NCBI GenBank assembly: GCA_005784505.1
Contig: VCAZ01000032.1
Span: forward strand, 3,123,611 to 3,187,610
DNA from: Bagarius yarrelli
Lineage: Eukaryota > Chordata > Actinopteri > Siluriformes > Sisoridae
Length of the DNA stretch: 64,000 nt
Reading direction: 5' to 3'
The position numbers and the translations under genes were made by a program. Positions within the stretch are counted from its first letter, which is position 1; the number at the start of each line of letters is the position of its first letter. Positions 1-11,334 of the stretch are shown piece by piece. The notes under the pieces are model-generated. The model did no database searches, was not told the origin of the DNA, and was given only the letters and a program-made list of their open reading frames with translations.

Positions 1-273
1 AAGGAAGGAAGGAAGGAAGGAAGGAAGGATAGAAGGATGAAGGTAGGAAGGAAGAAAGGAAGAAAGGAATGGCAGGGAGGAGGGAAGGTGGGGAGGGAGA
101 GAGGAAGGAAGGAAGGAATGCAGAGAGTTTAGAAGGGATAAAGACAGGAAGGAAAAAGAAAGGAAAGAAGGAAGGAAGAAAGGAAGGAAGGAAGGAAGAA
201 ATGGAAAGGAATGAAAAAGGGAGAGAAAGGAGAAGGAAAGGAAGAGAGAAAGGAAGGAAAGAAGGAAGGAAGG

Positions 274-346
<73 letters not shown>
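1..346. repeat. GGAA/GAAA purine tract followed by GATA microsatellite
   Basis: Bases 1-274 are almost wholly purine on the plus strand, built from GGAA and GAAA units. Bases 275-346 are perfect GATA repeats. The open frame of 71 codons through it (lysine, arginine, glycine, glutamate) only reflects the missing stop codons in such a repeat. Confidence 0.97.
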
Positions 347-1561
347 TATAAAATCACTCCTTAGCCTGAAACTTGTCAAATATGATATCGTTTAAATTGA
401 AATATTTGTTATGGTTTATTGTTTTCACTGCTAATTTATCAAATTCTCACCTTTGACCGTTTCTGCTTGGTTTGTCACGTCATGTGATTTCACAGCAGGA
501 TGCAAGGTGTTTAATTAAACAATCTCAGTTCTCTTTAAGGAGAACTGTCTTGTGTCGTGTGTCAGCTGTCGTGTGTCGTGTGTGTTACCGAAATAAGTAA
601 GAGTTTAATTTCTCACTCAGCATTTTCCTAGGACATATAACTGCAAAGTCGGCATGCTAGTTAGCGATCAAGCCCATAAATTCCACAAAGAAATTAGCCT
701 AAACAGAAGTAAGCTAACCTGGTTAGTTTGTTGTTTAATTTTTATGTTTTATTTACTTATATTTAAATGTTTTAGCTATTAACGTTCGTCAGCTAAACTA
801 GCTCATTACTGTAGATTTTGCTGTGCTTCACCTTTTGAATGAACTCGTAAACATCTTCTCTTAAAGGTCTACGAAAACCTACAATGCCTACAACAGAATT
901 GGATAGAGAGAGAGATATAAGAAGAAAGAAGTAAGTAGAGCTAGATAGAGGAAGAAAAAAATGGAAGAAAAACCGGGGAACATATGGAGTGGGAGTGAAA
1001 ACAGTTAAAGGACAATCATACGCTTGCCAGCGGTTCGAACAGATCAATAAACACTCCCTGTCTGATCCAACAGCATATTTGACATATATGAAAAGGATGC
1101 TATGGTGCTGTCGATCGATGGCATTGTATTTTTCTTACATCGTCTTCGCAGAAGTAAAAAGTAGAGCTAGAATAATAGACAGTTCTAATTTTGGCCTAAA
1201 TAATAAAAAAGAAGTGTTTACAGTTTACAGTATGTCCAGGCAACACAGCGGAAAAGGTCGTACCAGCTGCTTGTTTGCTTTGAAGCAGGCATGAAGGTGT
1301 TCCCAGCCTCCAAGGAGACAATAGGAGGTGTATAGCAGGTGTCTGGTCGAGACCATTGCACTCACCTACAAGTGCGCGGGCCACCAGGCACAGAGGAGAA
1401 TCAGAGCACACTGTAAAAGGGGTATGGCCACCTCCAGGGCGTCGGCCCCTCAAAACCAAGACCTTGGTTGGACAGGAATAGTGTTTAGACAAAGCGTCTC
1501 GTTCCCTTTTGTAACCTTAGAGACATTTTATTAAACTTAATGAAGTTGATAAACATATTAA
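347..1561. other. Intergenic, no gene or recognised repeat
   Basis: AT-rich unique-looking DNA. Overlapping open frames of 68-101 codons on both strands at 790-1530 carry no domain, no repeat and no conserved motif I recognise, and lie in mutually shifted frames as expected by chance. Confidence 0.6.
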
Positions 1562-1655
1562 AACTAGGGTTGCAAAATTTTCCCAGAAATTTCCAAGATG
1601 ACCAAAATAAAGGTCTAATTTACTAAATATTTTCCTCTGCATTGCAACCCTAGTT
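1562..1655. mobile_element. Short MITE with perfect 14-bp terminal inverted repeats
   Basis: The left end AACTAGGGTTGCAA (1562-1575) is exactly the reverse complement of the right end TTGCAACCCTAGTT (1642-1655), enclosing about 66 AT-rich bases. The 'tagggttgcaaaatt' terminus resembles a non-autonomous DNA element common in teleosts. No clear target-site duplication is visible. Confidence 0.65.
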
Positions 1656-1878
1656 AGAACCAATTAGCAGCATTAAAACCACAATAGTCTGGATAGAAGT
1701 TAACATTTCTAAACATTTTAAACATTTGTTATGTTATTTATATTTTATTATGAATAAAATATTGGATTTAAAATGTTAGTTTTAATTTTTTTAAACATTT
1801 TCGATTATTTGGGTTGGTTATATTTTATTAATTTTATTTACTTGTTGTTATAGTAATTTCATGTCTGATTATTTCTTG

Positions 1879-1945
1879 GGGGCAACACCAAGCTGCCAAT
1901 GCCGGTCCCCTAAGCAAAAGCCCTAACCCTCAGTAAGTGAGTTGG
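1879..1945 (+). mobile_element. SINE fragment (body only)
   Basis: Retains 'caccaagctgcca...gtcccctaagcaaaagccctaaccct' similarity to the body of the local tRNA-head SINE. Head and 3' tail are lost. Confidence 0.5.
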
Positions 1946-2039
1946 TGCCATGGATAAGCCGTAGAAGCCAAAATTAGAAGCCAATCAGACAATTAGCTCC
2001 TAGGCTGTTTGTTAATTGGTGGATACCCTCATCCAGAAC

Positions 2040-2135
2040 AATGTACATCTTATTTTTTTTTTTATCCAACTGAACTGGTTAGGTTTAAGGGCCGTGCTCA
2101 AAGACCCAGGAGTGGCAGTCTGGTGAGCTTCCTGT
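2040..2135 (-). mobile_element. SINE fragment, reverse orientation
   Basis: Reads in reverse as the SINE body ('gccactcctgggtctttgagca', 'cccttaaacc', 'cagttggata'). The T-rich run at 2050 marks the remnant near the tail side. It is truncated at both ends. Confidence 0.5.
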
Positions 2136-2139
2136 TGCA

Positions 2140-3600
2140 GTAGTCTTAATTTTAGTTATTATTAGGTGATAAGAACAGACTCGTCTGATCGAAGGCAAGA
2201 AGTCGGCCCAATTTCACAGCGCCGTAACCTCATATTCCCTATTAACGTGGTCTCATAGCATATTTGCCATGTTGAGCAGACTTTTAATTTATCCCCTATC
2301 CAGCGAGTTCAAGCCTGATGGAGGAAATTAGCTTCATCCCTCTTTCCTCATAGAGGCGGAAAATTAACGGGGTTTTTTTCCGCTGAACTTGCAGTAAGGA
2401 AAGTAACAGCAGTCGCAAACACAGAAGTGCACACGATGACAGATTGACAGTCAGTGCTTTTATGCTAAAGCATTAGCATAAGCAAACATGCAAAACCAAA
2501 TATGGCGAGTGTCACTACTGGTGGAATGAAATGGAGCAAGATATTATTATAATTATATCTGATTACAGCGAAACATAAGAGATTCAGCAGAGTTTTTCTT
2601 TTCTCTCTTTCTTTCCTTCTGTACTGCTGGTAAAGCTATTGTAGAAGTGCGGAGTTTAGGAGTTGTAGATCGTGTCGGGCTAAAGATATTTCACTTTATT
2701 AATATTTTTTTAATTGATTTATGGATCAATAAGTAAGTTTTGGATGGCTTTGCTTGGTCGCTAAACAGCTCCCGGACATACGAGTAACTTTTCCAAAGTT
2801 CGGTTTGTTTGAACACAGAAAAACCTTCTGCATTTTCAGTGCATTTATTTTCGCAATACATTTGTTCGTATTTGAGTAAGGAGGGTGGGGGCAATTAATA
2901 AAAGTGTCCACAAACATTATATCCGTGGCATACAAAGAGATAGAAACAGGTACCAGGTGTCCATTACACAGTCCATTACTCAGTCCAGTTTGTGGAGGAT
3001 ATAGAAATTGATTGGAATCATTTAGAATTTTTATGTTCAATAATGACAGCTAAATGTCTGCCTCACCTACTTCCAGTAATCGCACATCCCTGATAGGAGG
3101 ACGAACTTTAATCAAAAACGCAGCTGAATTAAGGAATCAGTACAAATATAATTTTCCAGCTGTATTTTCAGCACAAGCACTTTCCACAATTAATTAATTA
3201 TTTTTTTAATTGTATAGAATCACCAGGAATAAAACGTTGGTTTGTTGTTATCCTTATTATCTGGACTGTTAATCACGTAGAATCAAAGCTAGGTTTTTTT
3301 TCTGCAAATCCTCATCTGCTTTACACACGTTAGATGAAATTTATATTGCTGTCATTTTTATTGATTTTGTTTGGCAAATACCCCCTGATTTATTTTGAGT
3401 GATGAATGTGCTTTTTCCTGTGTTGTCAGTGTCATTAAGCTGAGTTTGTCCTAGCTGTTTGTCACAGATTGTCATATATAATTTACAATACGTTGTTTTT
3501 TTTTCCCCTAACTCACTAATTAAGGACCTTATTTTACATTACCATGTATTTCTGTAAATCTCTTAAAATATTGACATAAATAAAATTCATTTACGAAAAG
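2140..3600. other. Intergenic, no recognised feature
   Basis: No coding signal or repeat recognised. Two overlapping minus-strand frames (67 and 104 codons, 2690-3040) have no identifiable motif. Confidence 0.5.
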
Positions 3601-3689
3601 GTAAATGCTAATAAATGCTAATAAAAGTTACACTCACCTAGCCACCAATTTGGTCCTTGGAAAAATGTGCTGCTACCTGTTTTTTACCC

Positions 3690-3905
3690 AAATGAGGATG
3701 GGTTCTCTGTTGAGTCTGGTTTCTCTCAAGGTTTCTTCCTATTCCGTCTCAGGGAGTTTTTCCTTGCCACCGTCGCCCTCGGTTTGCTCATCAGGGGCAA
3801 ACTGATTTCTGATTCATTTGCATCCTATAATTTCTTGTGTAGAGCTGCTTTGTGATAATCACCTTTGTAAAAAAGCTCTAAACAAATACAATTGAATTGA
3901 ATTGA
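3690..3905 (+). mobile_element. Teleost dispersed retroelement 3' end with (ATTGA)n tail
   Basis: Contains a block widespread in fish genomes: 'tctcaaggtttcttcctatt', 'gggagtttttccttgccacc', 'agctgctttgtgataatcac' and a terminal 'attgaattgaattgaa' tail. The simple-repeat tail suggests insertion by retrotransposition. The parent family is not assigned here. Two small plus-strand frames (62 and 66 codons) across it are incidental. Confidence 0.7.
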
Positions 3906-4105
3906 AAGAAGAAAAGGCGCCAAAGGAAAAAGGGGACTAATCTTAAATCACAACAGGCAAAAATGTCTCCAAGTTTAGGTTTCCAACCTTTGTAAGAAAC
4001 AGAAAAAAAGCTATGGAAACTGATTTTAGGTGATATCTATAAAGCTGAGGTCCTTTTGACCTTTAGTTAAACTTATTTTAGCTTCCTTTTATCGTATATC
4101 TGTAA
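3902..4105 (+). repeat. Segmental duplication block A, copy 1
   Basis: Shares long near-identical stretches with 6932-7171: 'gaagaaaaggcgcca', 'aagctatggaaactgatttt', 'ggtgatatctataaagctga' and 'cttccttttatcgtatatct'. Copy 1 lacks about 45 bases present in copy 2. See the paired minisatellite blocks downstream of each copy. Confidence 0.85.
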
Positions 4106-4159
4106 CTAAAAAATGTGCTGTGGTCTGACATTTGTTTTTTTGTAAATTTGTTTTTGTAA

Positions 4160-4318
4160 AAAAGGGGGAAGTGGTGGCTCATGGTTAAGGTGTTGGACTA
4201 CCAACCTGAAGATTGTCGGCTCAATTCCCAGCCCCACCAAGTCACCACCGCCGGGCCCTGAGCAAGGCCCTTAACCCTCAATTGCTCAGTTGGATAAATG
4301 AGATGAATGTAAATCATA
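4160..4318 (+). mobile_element. tRNA-head SINE, 3'-truncated
   Basis: The tRNA-related head 'gtggctcatggttaaggtgt' (A-box-like) and 'ggctcaattcccagc' (B-box-like) are followed by the body 'cctgagcaaggcccttaacc' and 'attgctcagttggataaatg'. The L2-type tail is lost. Confidence 0.85.
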
Positions 4319-4444
4319 AATATTGTTAAAAGGAAATGTGTTAAAAGAAAAGCTGATGTCATACAGTGGTGAAAATACCCCTATCCCAGTTCTTTTGTGA
4401 CATGTTGCAGGCATTAAATTCAAAATGAGTAAATATTAAAACTA

Positions 4445-4600
4445 ATCAAGTTGCTTTTACTACCAGCACTATTGTTTACTCGTCTTTTCCCACATTGCAG
4501 CGATGTCATGGTGGCATTGCATGCAATTCTCAAAACAGCCACTAGATCAAAACAGCGATATATATCGATGGATCCGATATTACAAAACATACAATAAAAA
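4445..4600 (+). repeat. Dispersed 'TGGATCCGATATTACAAAA' repeat, copy 1
   Basis: The core 'atcgatggatccgatattac' at 4565-4584 is preceded by 'tcaagttgcttttactacca' and 'gtttactcgtctt', which also occur, reversed, at 13,400-13,560 and 31,500-31,672. The family is probably a non-autonomous DNA transposon, but no ends are defined. Confidence 0.6.
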
Positions 4601-5104
4601 TTTATATTTTGTGAAAAATATTAAAATTTATTATCGGTCAATCTTTAATCAACTAATTTGTATAGGAACCCTGTAGCTTTACTTTTTTTTCTAAAATTGT
4701 ACACACTAAGCACATTGTGTTGCTCAACAGTCTGGGGTTTAGACACTGCATCACTGTAGACCAGGTCTCATTAACAGAGCAAAGGTTTCTTAGCCAGCCA
4801 TCAGTAGAAATACGAGTTAGTTGGATAAAATCAAAGAGTCAAATAACAATTGTGTTGCAGGTCAGAGTTTAATTGGTTTTTAAAGTGAATCCACAGATTT
4901 GTTCTTTTTCATTTTATAGGAATCATCTGAAAAATTGATAGCTCATAGCATTTTCTGTTTTTCATTCAGGTAACTCTCGACTTTAAAATCTCATAATTTT
5001 CAGAGCCTACAGGCTAAAGAAATGATTATACTCTATAAACTTGAGCCAAAACAGAGTAATTGAAGATTGAATGGGCGACGGTTCAACTGTTCGGTTTGGG
5101 TAAA

Positions 5105-5735
5105 TCTGTGCCTGCTGTAGCATCAGATTGCTGTTCCTGGCTGACAGAAGCGAAACCTGATTTGTCTTTGGATAAAGACTCCGAATCCACTGGACCCTGT
5201 GACTGGACCCGCTAGATAGATTATAACTCACATAAATGCTGGACCAAGATTTTAGACCTGCTAGAGGGATTAGAAATCAAATAACTGCTGGACCCAGACC
5301 CAGGACCTGCTAGAGGGATTAGAACTCAAGTAGATGCCTGGACCTAGACCAGGACCTACTAGACCGGTTTGACCTGCTAATAAGATTCTAACTTACATAA
5401 CCCTGAGTCTGTGCTTACTGTAGCATTAGATTATTGGCTGACAGGAGTTAAACCTGATTTGTCTCTGAATTGAGACTTCAAAGTCACTGGACTCTGGGAC
5501 TGCACTAGCTAGAAAAATTATAACTCAAATGAATGCTGGACCCAGATCCAGGACCTTCTAAATGGAAAAAGAGCTTACATTACTGCTGGAACCAAAGCCA
5601 GGATCTGCTAGAAGGAATAGGAACTCACATAACCCCTGGGCCCTGACCAGGGCGCACTAGACCAGTTGGACCCAGGAACTGCTAGAAAGATTATAACTGA
5701 CATAAAAATGCGACTGTGCTTACTGTAGCATCAGA
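5105..5735. repeat. Degenerate minisatellite with about 300-bp higher-order period (duplication block B, copy 1)
   Basis: A roughly 49-bp unit ('gctggacccagacccaggac', 'ctgctagagggattagaact') is embedded in a longer period. The segment 'gtgcttactgtagcatcaga...ctgacagg...aaacctgatttgtct' recurs at about 5107, 5405 and 5708. The same unit appears again at 7,480-8,150. Confidence 0.8.
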
Positions 5736-6225
5736 TTCCAGTTCTTGGTTGATAGGATTATAACCAGATGTGGTCTTCTGCTATTGTAGCCCATTCATGT
5801 TGTGCATTTTATTGATGTGTTTATACAACTGAGTGGTTTAGGGTTAATGACGCTGCTCAGTGGCCCAGCAGTGGCTTGCCGTAAACAAATGCCATTAAAC
5901 ATCAATTAACTGAAGCACTGAAGCTGTGGGCCAAATATCTCATAAATGATGTAAAAGACTAATAGACTGCCATATAAAAGTTTTACTAGAGTTATTTTCA
6001 CCTTCTCCAATATTCCTGTCATTTTAAATCAGTCATGCTCATAATCTGATACTTCCCATATAACTACCATTCACTGGATTATTTTAATATAAATTAGTGA
6101 AATTAGTTTCTTCACACAATCAATAGGGGGTCAAGGGCAATGTGGCAGTTTGCTGGTGTAGGGCTTGAATTTCTATCCTCTGATCAACAATCCCGAACTC
6201 TAATTATTTGAGCTACCACTACCCT

Positions 6226-6330
6226 GTGGCAAAGCTTAATGGTTAATGTGTTGGACTGCATATCAGGAGATTAGGGGTTAAATGCCCTTAACAGATTAAA
6301 TGCTTGGTTCCAGAAATGTAAATGAATCTA
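6226..6330 (+). mobile_element. Degraded SINE fragment
   Basis: Head-like 'ttaatgtgttggactgcata', a 'gattaggggttaaat' B-box remnant, and a terminal 'aatgtaaatg'. Most of the body is deleted. Confidence 0.45.
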
Positions 6331-6514
6331 GTAACAGTTTAGGCTAAGAAAAGAATTTAAACCAATGACAGATTTAGTATTAAAGAAGCATCCAGAGTGA
6401 CATAAGCACTCGCTGAGAAGAATATAATTATTGCTCGGCTGTGAAACAGATGTAAGCAGGAAGTCTGTGCTTTCTAAATGTCACATGCATTGTCTTAGTC
6501 ACCTTTAAGAAGTG

Positions 6515-6684
6515 GGGGAAGGGGTAGTGCAGTGGTTAAGTTGTTTGACCGCTAACTGGAAGGTTGTGGGTTTGATTTCCAGCACCACCAGGTTACCACC
6601 ACTGGGCCCCCGAGCAGGGTCCTTAACCCACATTGCTCAGTTTTATAAATAAGATTTTAAACATTGTAAGTCGCTCTGAATTGT
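6515..6684 (+). mobile_element. tRNA-head SINE
   Basis: Head 'ggtagtgcagtggttaagtt', B-box-like 'gggtttgatttccagc', body 'gggcccccgagcagggtcct', and the start of the L2-type tail 'attgtaagtcgctctgaa'. The 3' end is truncated. Confidence 0.88.
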
Positions 6685-6931
6685 CCTTTAACTGGGCCAC
6701 CGGGAATTCGTTTAAATTAATTCTTAGGAAAGTTCATATCTGCAGCGCGGACCTACTTACTTTTGTTCTTTGTGACAGAACATGGTGAAAATATATGTTA
6801 AACAAATTGCCCAGATTAGGGAACGTTAGTGCAGAGGATTATAAAAATAGTAGAAAAGTGGCCATTACTTAATTACTGGCAGGGGGTTTAAAAGCATTTG
6901 TGAATATCTTTAGAGAAATAAAGAGAAAGAC

Positions 6932-7171
6932 ATAAGGAAAGAAGAAAAGGCGCCAGAGGAAAAAGGGACTTAATTTTAGGGTTTAATGAAGTCCGGAACT
7001 AATCTCAAATCAAAACAGGCTACAAAAGAAGGAAAGCAAATGGCGGAAAATCTCTCCAATTTTAGGTTTGTAAGAAACAAAAAAAGCTATGGAAACTGAT
7101 TTTAGGTGATATCTATAAAGCTGAGTTTAGTTAAACTTATTTTAGCTTCCTTTTATCGTATATCTGTATAA
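6932..7171 (+). repeat. Segmental duplication block A, copy 2
   Basis: Matches 3902-4105 over its whole length, with one roughly 45-bp extra segment ('gggtttaatgaagtccggaa'). It lies 3.03 kb downstream of copy 1 in the same orientation. Confidence 0.85.
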
Positions 7172-7479
7172 GAGACAGACACTAGTAAGATGTAGGGTGT
7201 CTGGAACAAGACCATATTTCATCTCAAATATCAATTCATGCTCCATCCTGACTACGATTCCTCATCTTGTAGTTGGGTAAGATTATTAGATAGCGCTAAT
7301 AAATACAGACCGGGGTAACATGGATGCTTTCATGTCTCAAATTGAAGGTACAGGTCATCCTAAACACTGCAGGGTGCTTTAGAGCCATTTGTTTTCTGAC
7401 ATTAAGCCTCAGACCTGGTTGTCAGTGCTGACCCGAATGAGAGTGTTAAGCTCCTGGTGATGTAGCCACTAAAGCTGTG

Positions 7480-8150
7480 TCAAGCACAACCCTCTATTGG
7501 ACCCTCTAAAGAGATTATAACTTGCACAACTGTAGGACCCAGACATAGGACAATCTAGAGTAGTCCTAAAACTGTAAGACCCAGACACAGGACCATCTAA
7601 AATAGTCCTAAAACTGTAGGACCCAGACCTAGGACCATCTAAAGTAGTCCTAAAACTGTAGGACCCAGACACAGGATCATCTAGAGTAATCCTCAAACTG
7701 TAGGACTCAGACCTAGGACCATCTGAAATAGTCCTAAAACTGTAGGACCCAGACATAGGAAAATCTAGAGTAGTCCTAAAACTGTGAGACCCAGACACAG
7801 GACCATCTAAAATAGTCCTAAAACTGTAGGACCCAGACATAGGAACATCTAGAGTAGTCCTAAAACTGTGAGACCCAGACACAGGACCATCTAAAATAGT
7901 CCTAGAACTGTAGGACCCAGACTAAGGACTATCTAGAGTAATTATAAATCAAATAACCGCTGGAACCCACTAGAGAGATTATAACTTACAAAACACTGGA
8001 CCCAGACCCAAAACCCGCTAAAGATTTTATATAATTTACATAACCGCTGGACCCAGACTCAGGACCCCCCCTAGTGAAATAACAACTCACATAACTGTTG
8101 ACTCGCTAGAGGGATTATTACTCATTTAACAGCTGGACCCATACCAAGCT
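7480..8150. repeat. 42-bp minisatellite and flanking 49-bp units (duplication block B, copy 2)
   Basis: From about 7497 to 7935 a 42-bp unit repeats roughly ten times ('ctgtaggacccagacctagg', 'accatctaaaatagtcct'). From 7935 to 8150 it passes into the degenerate unit seen at 5105-5735. Because 42 is a multiple of three, the minus strand has a 137-codon open frame with a 14-residue period. I treat this as repeat, not gene. Confidence 0.9.
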
Positions 8151-8236
8151 GGCTTGGTAACATCTGGAAATCTATAACTGGGGAAAAGAAAAACTAAACT
8201 TCCTTGCTCAGTTTCTAGAAAAAGTGGAAATAAAGT

Positions 8237-8266
8237 AATGAATGAATGAATGAATGAATGAATGAA
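8237..8266. repeat. (AATG)n microsatellite
   Basis: Seven perfect tetranucleotide units followed by unique sequence. Confidence 0.95.
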
Positions 8267-9904
8267 CCTGATGCAAGTAGCAAGTCAATAGCCATCTCTT
8301 CAAATATATAAGACTTTCTGAACGTTCTTACAAGATGTAATTATCCACAGCAATTATCTTAGTCTGTCATGAAAATAAAAGCATAATAGCGCACATTAAC
8401 ATGGCTGTCACTAACTGAAAGATGTAGCTTTTACATTAGCACTAAAAAAGAGGAAAGGCAATCAACCGCTGACAATATGAGCGTTTCTCCAAAAAAAACG
8501 ATGCTGTCAAAATGTTATTGCAATTTGGATTTTTTCATTCGTTTATTGCTACTTTAACATGTTAGCTTGTCATCTGTTTAAGTTTAAATATCTTCCTTTT
8601 TTTCAAGTCAGCTACCTAGAATGTACCAAGGTTCTCTAGGAATCTGTTTAGCCATTATTGCTACAGTATTTAAAGCAAGGCAGCAGCAGCATCTCTCAGG
8701 TCCCACTGCCTTTATCATATTATTGTTTAATATATGTTAATATGTCATATATGTGTTCAGTTGCCACTAGTTATCATTTGTTCCTCAAATTTATGAAGTG
8801 TTTCATGGTGTTGTTAGTATCCTTGTTGTTGGATCACTAACAAATTGCCTTTGTTGGGCCCCTGAGCCAGACCCCTTTTGCACCAGGTGCACTAAATAAT
8901 ACCTCACCCTGCACTTTGACCCTCACTTTCTTATCTGAAGGCATGGGCTGGCCCTGGCAAACAATATCTCACCCATCCTATAAGGCTTTTATATATTTGT
9001 TGCACTTTCTACATTTTGTAGACTTTAACAGTCTTGACTTTATTATGGATTGTTCTGCTATTACAATTGCTTCCTGATTCAACTTTCTGCCTCCATTTTG
9101 CCTTATTTATTGGACAATCAATGTGGGTTGCTCTATTTCCCCAACCTCTCCATTTGTCTTTTCTCTCAGTAGACCACAGGTATAAATAAATAAATGATAA
9201 ATTTGGTTTATATATTGGTGTAAATAAAAATGCCTTAAATTCCGATGCAAATTTCTTTCAAAATTACAATTGAATAATGCAAAGGCGGTTACTTGGGGAT
9301 TCATATAAACTAATCACGTCACACACTTATTTTCACATACTATAGAGTAAGGAAATACGCTCATTTAAAAAGCACAAAAAAGAACCAACATTAAGGAGAA
9401 ATTGAGTTGGAGTGTGTGAAAAGTGAAGCTGTGACAGATCATGACCAGGTCCAGGCTCAGTGCCCGCAGTCTCCTCAGTGAAAAGGGCAAGGCAGAGGAA
9501 CAGCTGGCGGCCCTGACAAGAGAGGCTGTGCGCTGGTTTCCTGACAGAGAAGGTCAAAATGAACAACAAGAAAGAAACACAGAGGAGGTTCACCCCAAAT
9601 CTACCCTGAAATCAGATTAAATAAAAATCAAGCTTCTTAAATGAAGAGAATTAAAAAAATGAAAAAGGCAAAAAAAAAAAGGTGGGAGAGGAAACAAGTC
9701 ACAGTTCTAGACTACTGTAAACATTAGATGAGGGCAACAATTTTGGGTCATGTTGCTAAACATTTCACACTGTTCACTGTGGAATTAAGGATGAATCCTG
9801 GCTCTTTATAATCAACTGTTTCTCACTGAACATTTCTAAACCTTGGACTAACCTTCTTCTAGTTTGTATATTTGCATACCAAGTTTAAGTGTAAACAGTA
9901 TTGG
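8267..9904. other. Intergenic; one GC-elevated block at about 9,410-9,610
   Basis: Mostly AT-rich with no repeats recognised. At 9,440-9,619 a plus-strand ATG opens a 59-codon frame with balanced composition (MTRSRLSARSLLSEKGKAEE at its start). It has no recognisable domain and no flanking splice consensus that I would defend. An opposite-strand frame of 86 codons overlaps it and begins with GTG, not ATG. Confidence 0.35.
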
Positions 9905-10005
9905 TAGTTCACTAGTTAGAGTTTAACCTGATTGTGGGTTTCATTCCAACACCACCAAGCTACCACAAGTAGGCCTTTCAAGCAAGGCCCTTAACTGTAC
10001 AATTT
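9905..10005 (+). mobile_element. SINE fragment
   Basis: Retains 'gattgtgggtttcattccaa', 'caccaccaagctaccac' and 'caagcaaggcccttaact'. The head is eroded and the tail is gone. Confidence 0.7.
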
Positions 10006-10903
10006 TGATTTTGATACAATATGTAGTTAGAACTAACACTAACTCTGCTTTAGAGCTAATTATTATAATTTGTGGTAAATATGTCATCTATTTTAAGTCT
10101 ACAACGTTCCTCAACTTAAGGAGCGATGATGCCTTAGGGGTTAAGGAGGTTAAGCCCTGAATTGTAATTTTTCCTTGTTTCTAATAAAAATATATGGAAA
10201 TTAAGTCACCAAACTGATTCCGCTTCCTACACTGGATATCCCTGGAGATATCTCCAAATCAAAATCCTGTCCTTTCCTGAATTAACCATCTGTTCAATGC
10301 ACCTAACATGGTGTGCAGCCATACTTCTAAAGTTTCTAAAGTTTCTTCCTTGTTGCTGACTCTGTCATTTACAGTAAATTGCTAATCTCAAACAGGGCAA
10401 CTATGTTCTTGTTTAGTTTCGAGATTGGACCACTGCAGTTCAAGGCAAGTAGGTTTTCTCTGTATATAATCTATAAAATCTCTAAAAGTGGCAAAGGAAT
10501 CTAGGCACTGCATGTCCTGTTTTCAATCATCGCAAGATTGCCCCACTTCATCCACCATCCCTTAAAACACGACAGAGGCAAGCATGGTCCCAGCGTGGTA
10601 GAACAAACATCCCTAGACTGACCTCAAACCCCAACTGAATTCATAAAGTTCTAAACTTCAACGCTTATTGCATTTTTCTATAGAACACTGAGGGTTGTGT
10701 ACTTGCCAGTTAAACTCCCTCCTTTACACAACACCCTTCACCCCGTCCCCAAAAAACAGTTTCTTGCAGAGCGCTTTGCGTATGATGGACTATTTTTATT
10801 GAAACTTCTATTATAGATGTTAAAAAATGTGTAAGGTGCCATCACATTTTGACGTTTTTTCCCCCCATGTAGACATGCATAGAATCATTCAAACTTGTTT
10901 GCT

Positions 10904-11083
10904 TGAAGTGGTGGCTCATGGTTAAGGGGTTGGATTACCAACCCGAAGGTTGTGGGTTTGATTTCCAGCTCTGGCAAGCCACCACTGTTGGACCCCTGAG
11001 CAAGGCCCTTAAGCTTAGTTGTATAACAAGGAATATTGTAAGTCGCTTTGGATAAGGGCATCTGCCAAATACTGTAAATGTTT
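10904..11083 (+). mobile_element. Near full-length tRNA-head SINE
   Basis: Head 'gtggctcatggttaaggggt', B box 'gggtttgatttccagc', body 'cccctgagcaaggcccttaa', and complete tail 'attgtaagtcgctttggata' plus 'agggcatctgccaaatactg'. This copy shows the family structure well. Confidence 0.92.
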
Positions 11084-11204
11084 GCTTTGCTTACATCCTT
11101 ATTTAGAATGACGTACATTTTTCAACCAACTAAGCAGATAAAGATTGAACTTTGAAAGATTCCATCTTAGGAAATTTGAGTCAGACAAGATATAGGCCCC
11201 TGGA

Positions 11205-11312
11205 TCAGAAAGTTGGTTAAGGGCCTTACTCAATGACCCACCAGTGGTAGATTGGTGGTGGGTCGGGAACCCTGATCTTCTCATCAACAACTCCAAGATT
11301 TAACCACTTAAG
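11205..11312 (-). mobile_element. SINE, reverse orientation, degraded
   Basis: In reverse it reads a B-box-like remnant, 'cccgacccaccaccaatcta', 'ccactggtgggtcattgagt' and 'aaggcccttaacc'. It lies immediately before the LINE remnant. Confidence 0.65.
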
Positions 11313-11334
11313 TCAAGACGGCTATGACATCTTT

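Noticed and set aside
7469..7882. 137-codon minus-strand frame with 14-residue repeats
   Set aside because: Comes from a 42-bp minisatellite; open because the unit is a multiple of three.
10904..11000. Possible tRNA genes at SINE heads, here and at other copies
   Set aside because: Heads keep A- and B-box-like words but lack a cloverleaf with paired acceptor stem and are followed by the SINE body and L2-type tail.
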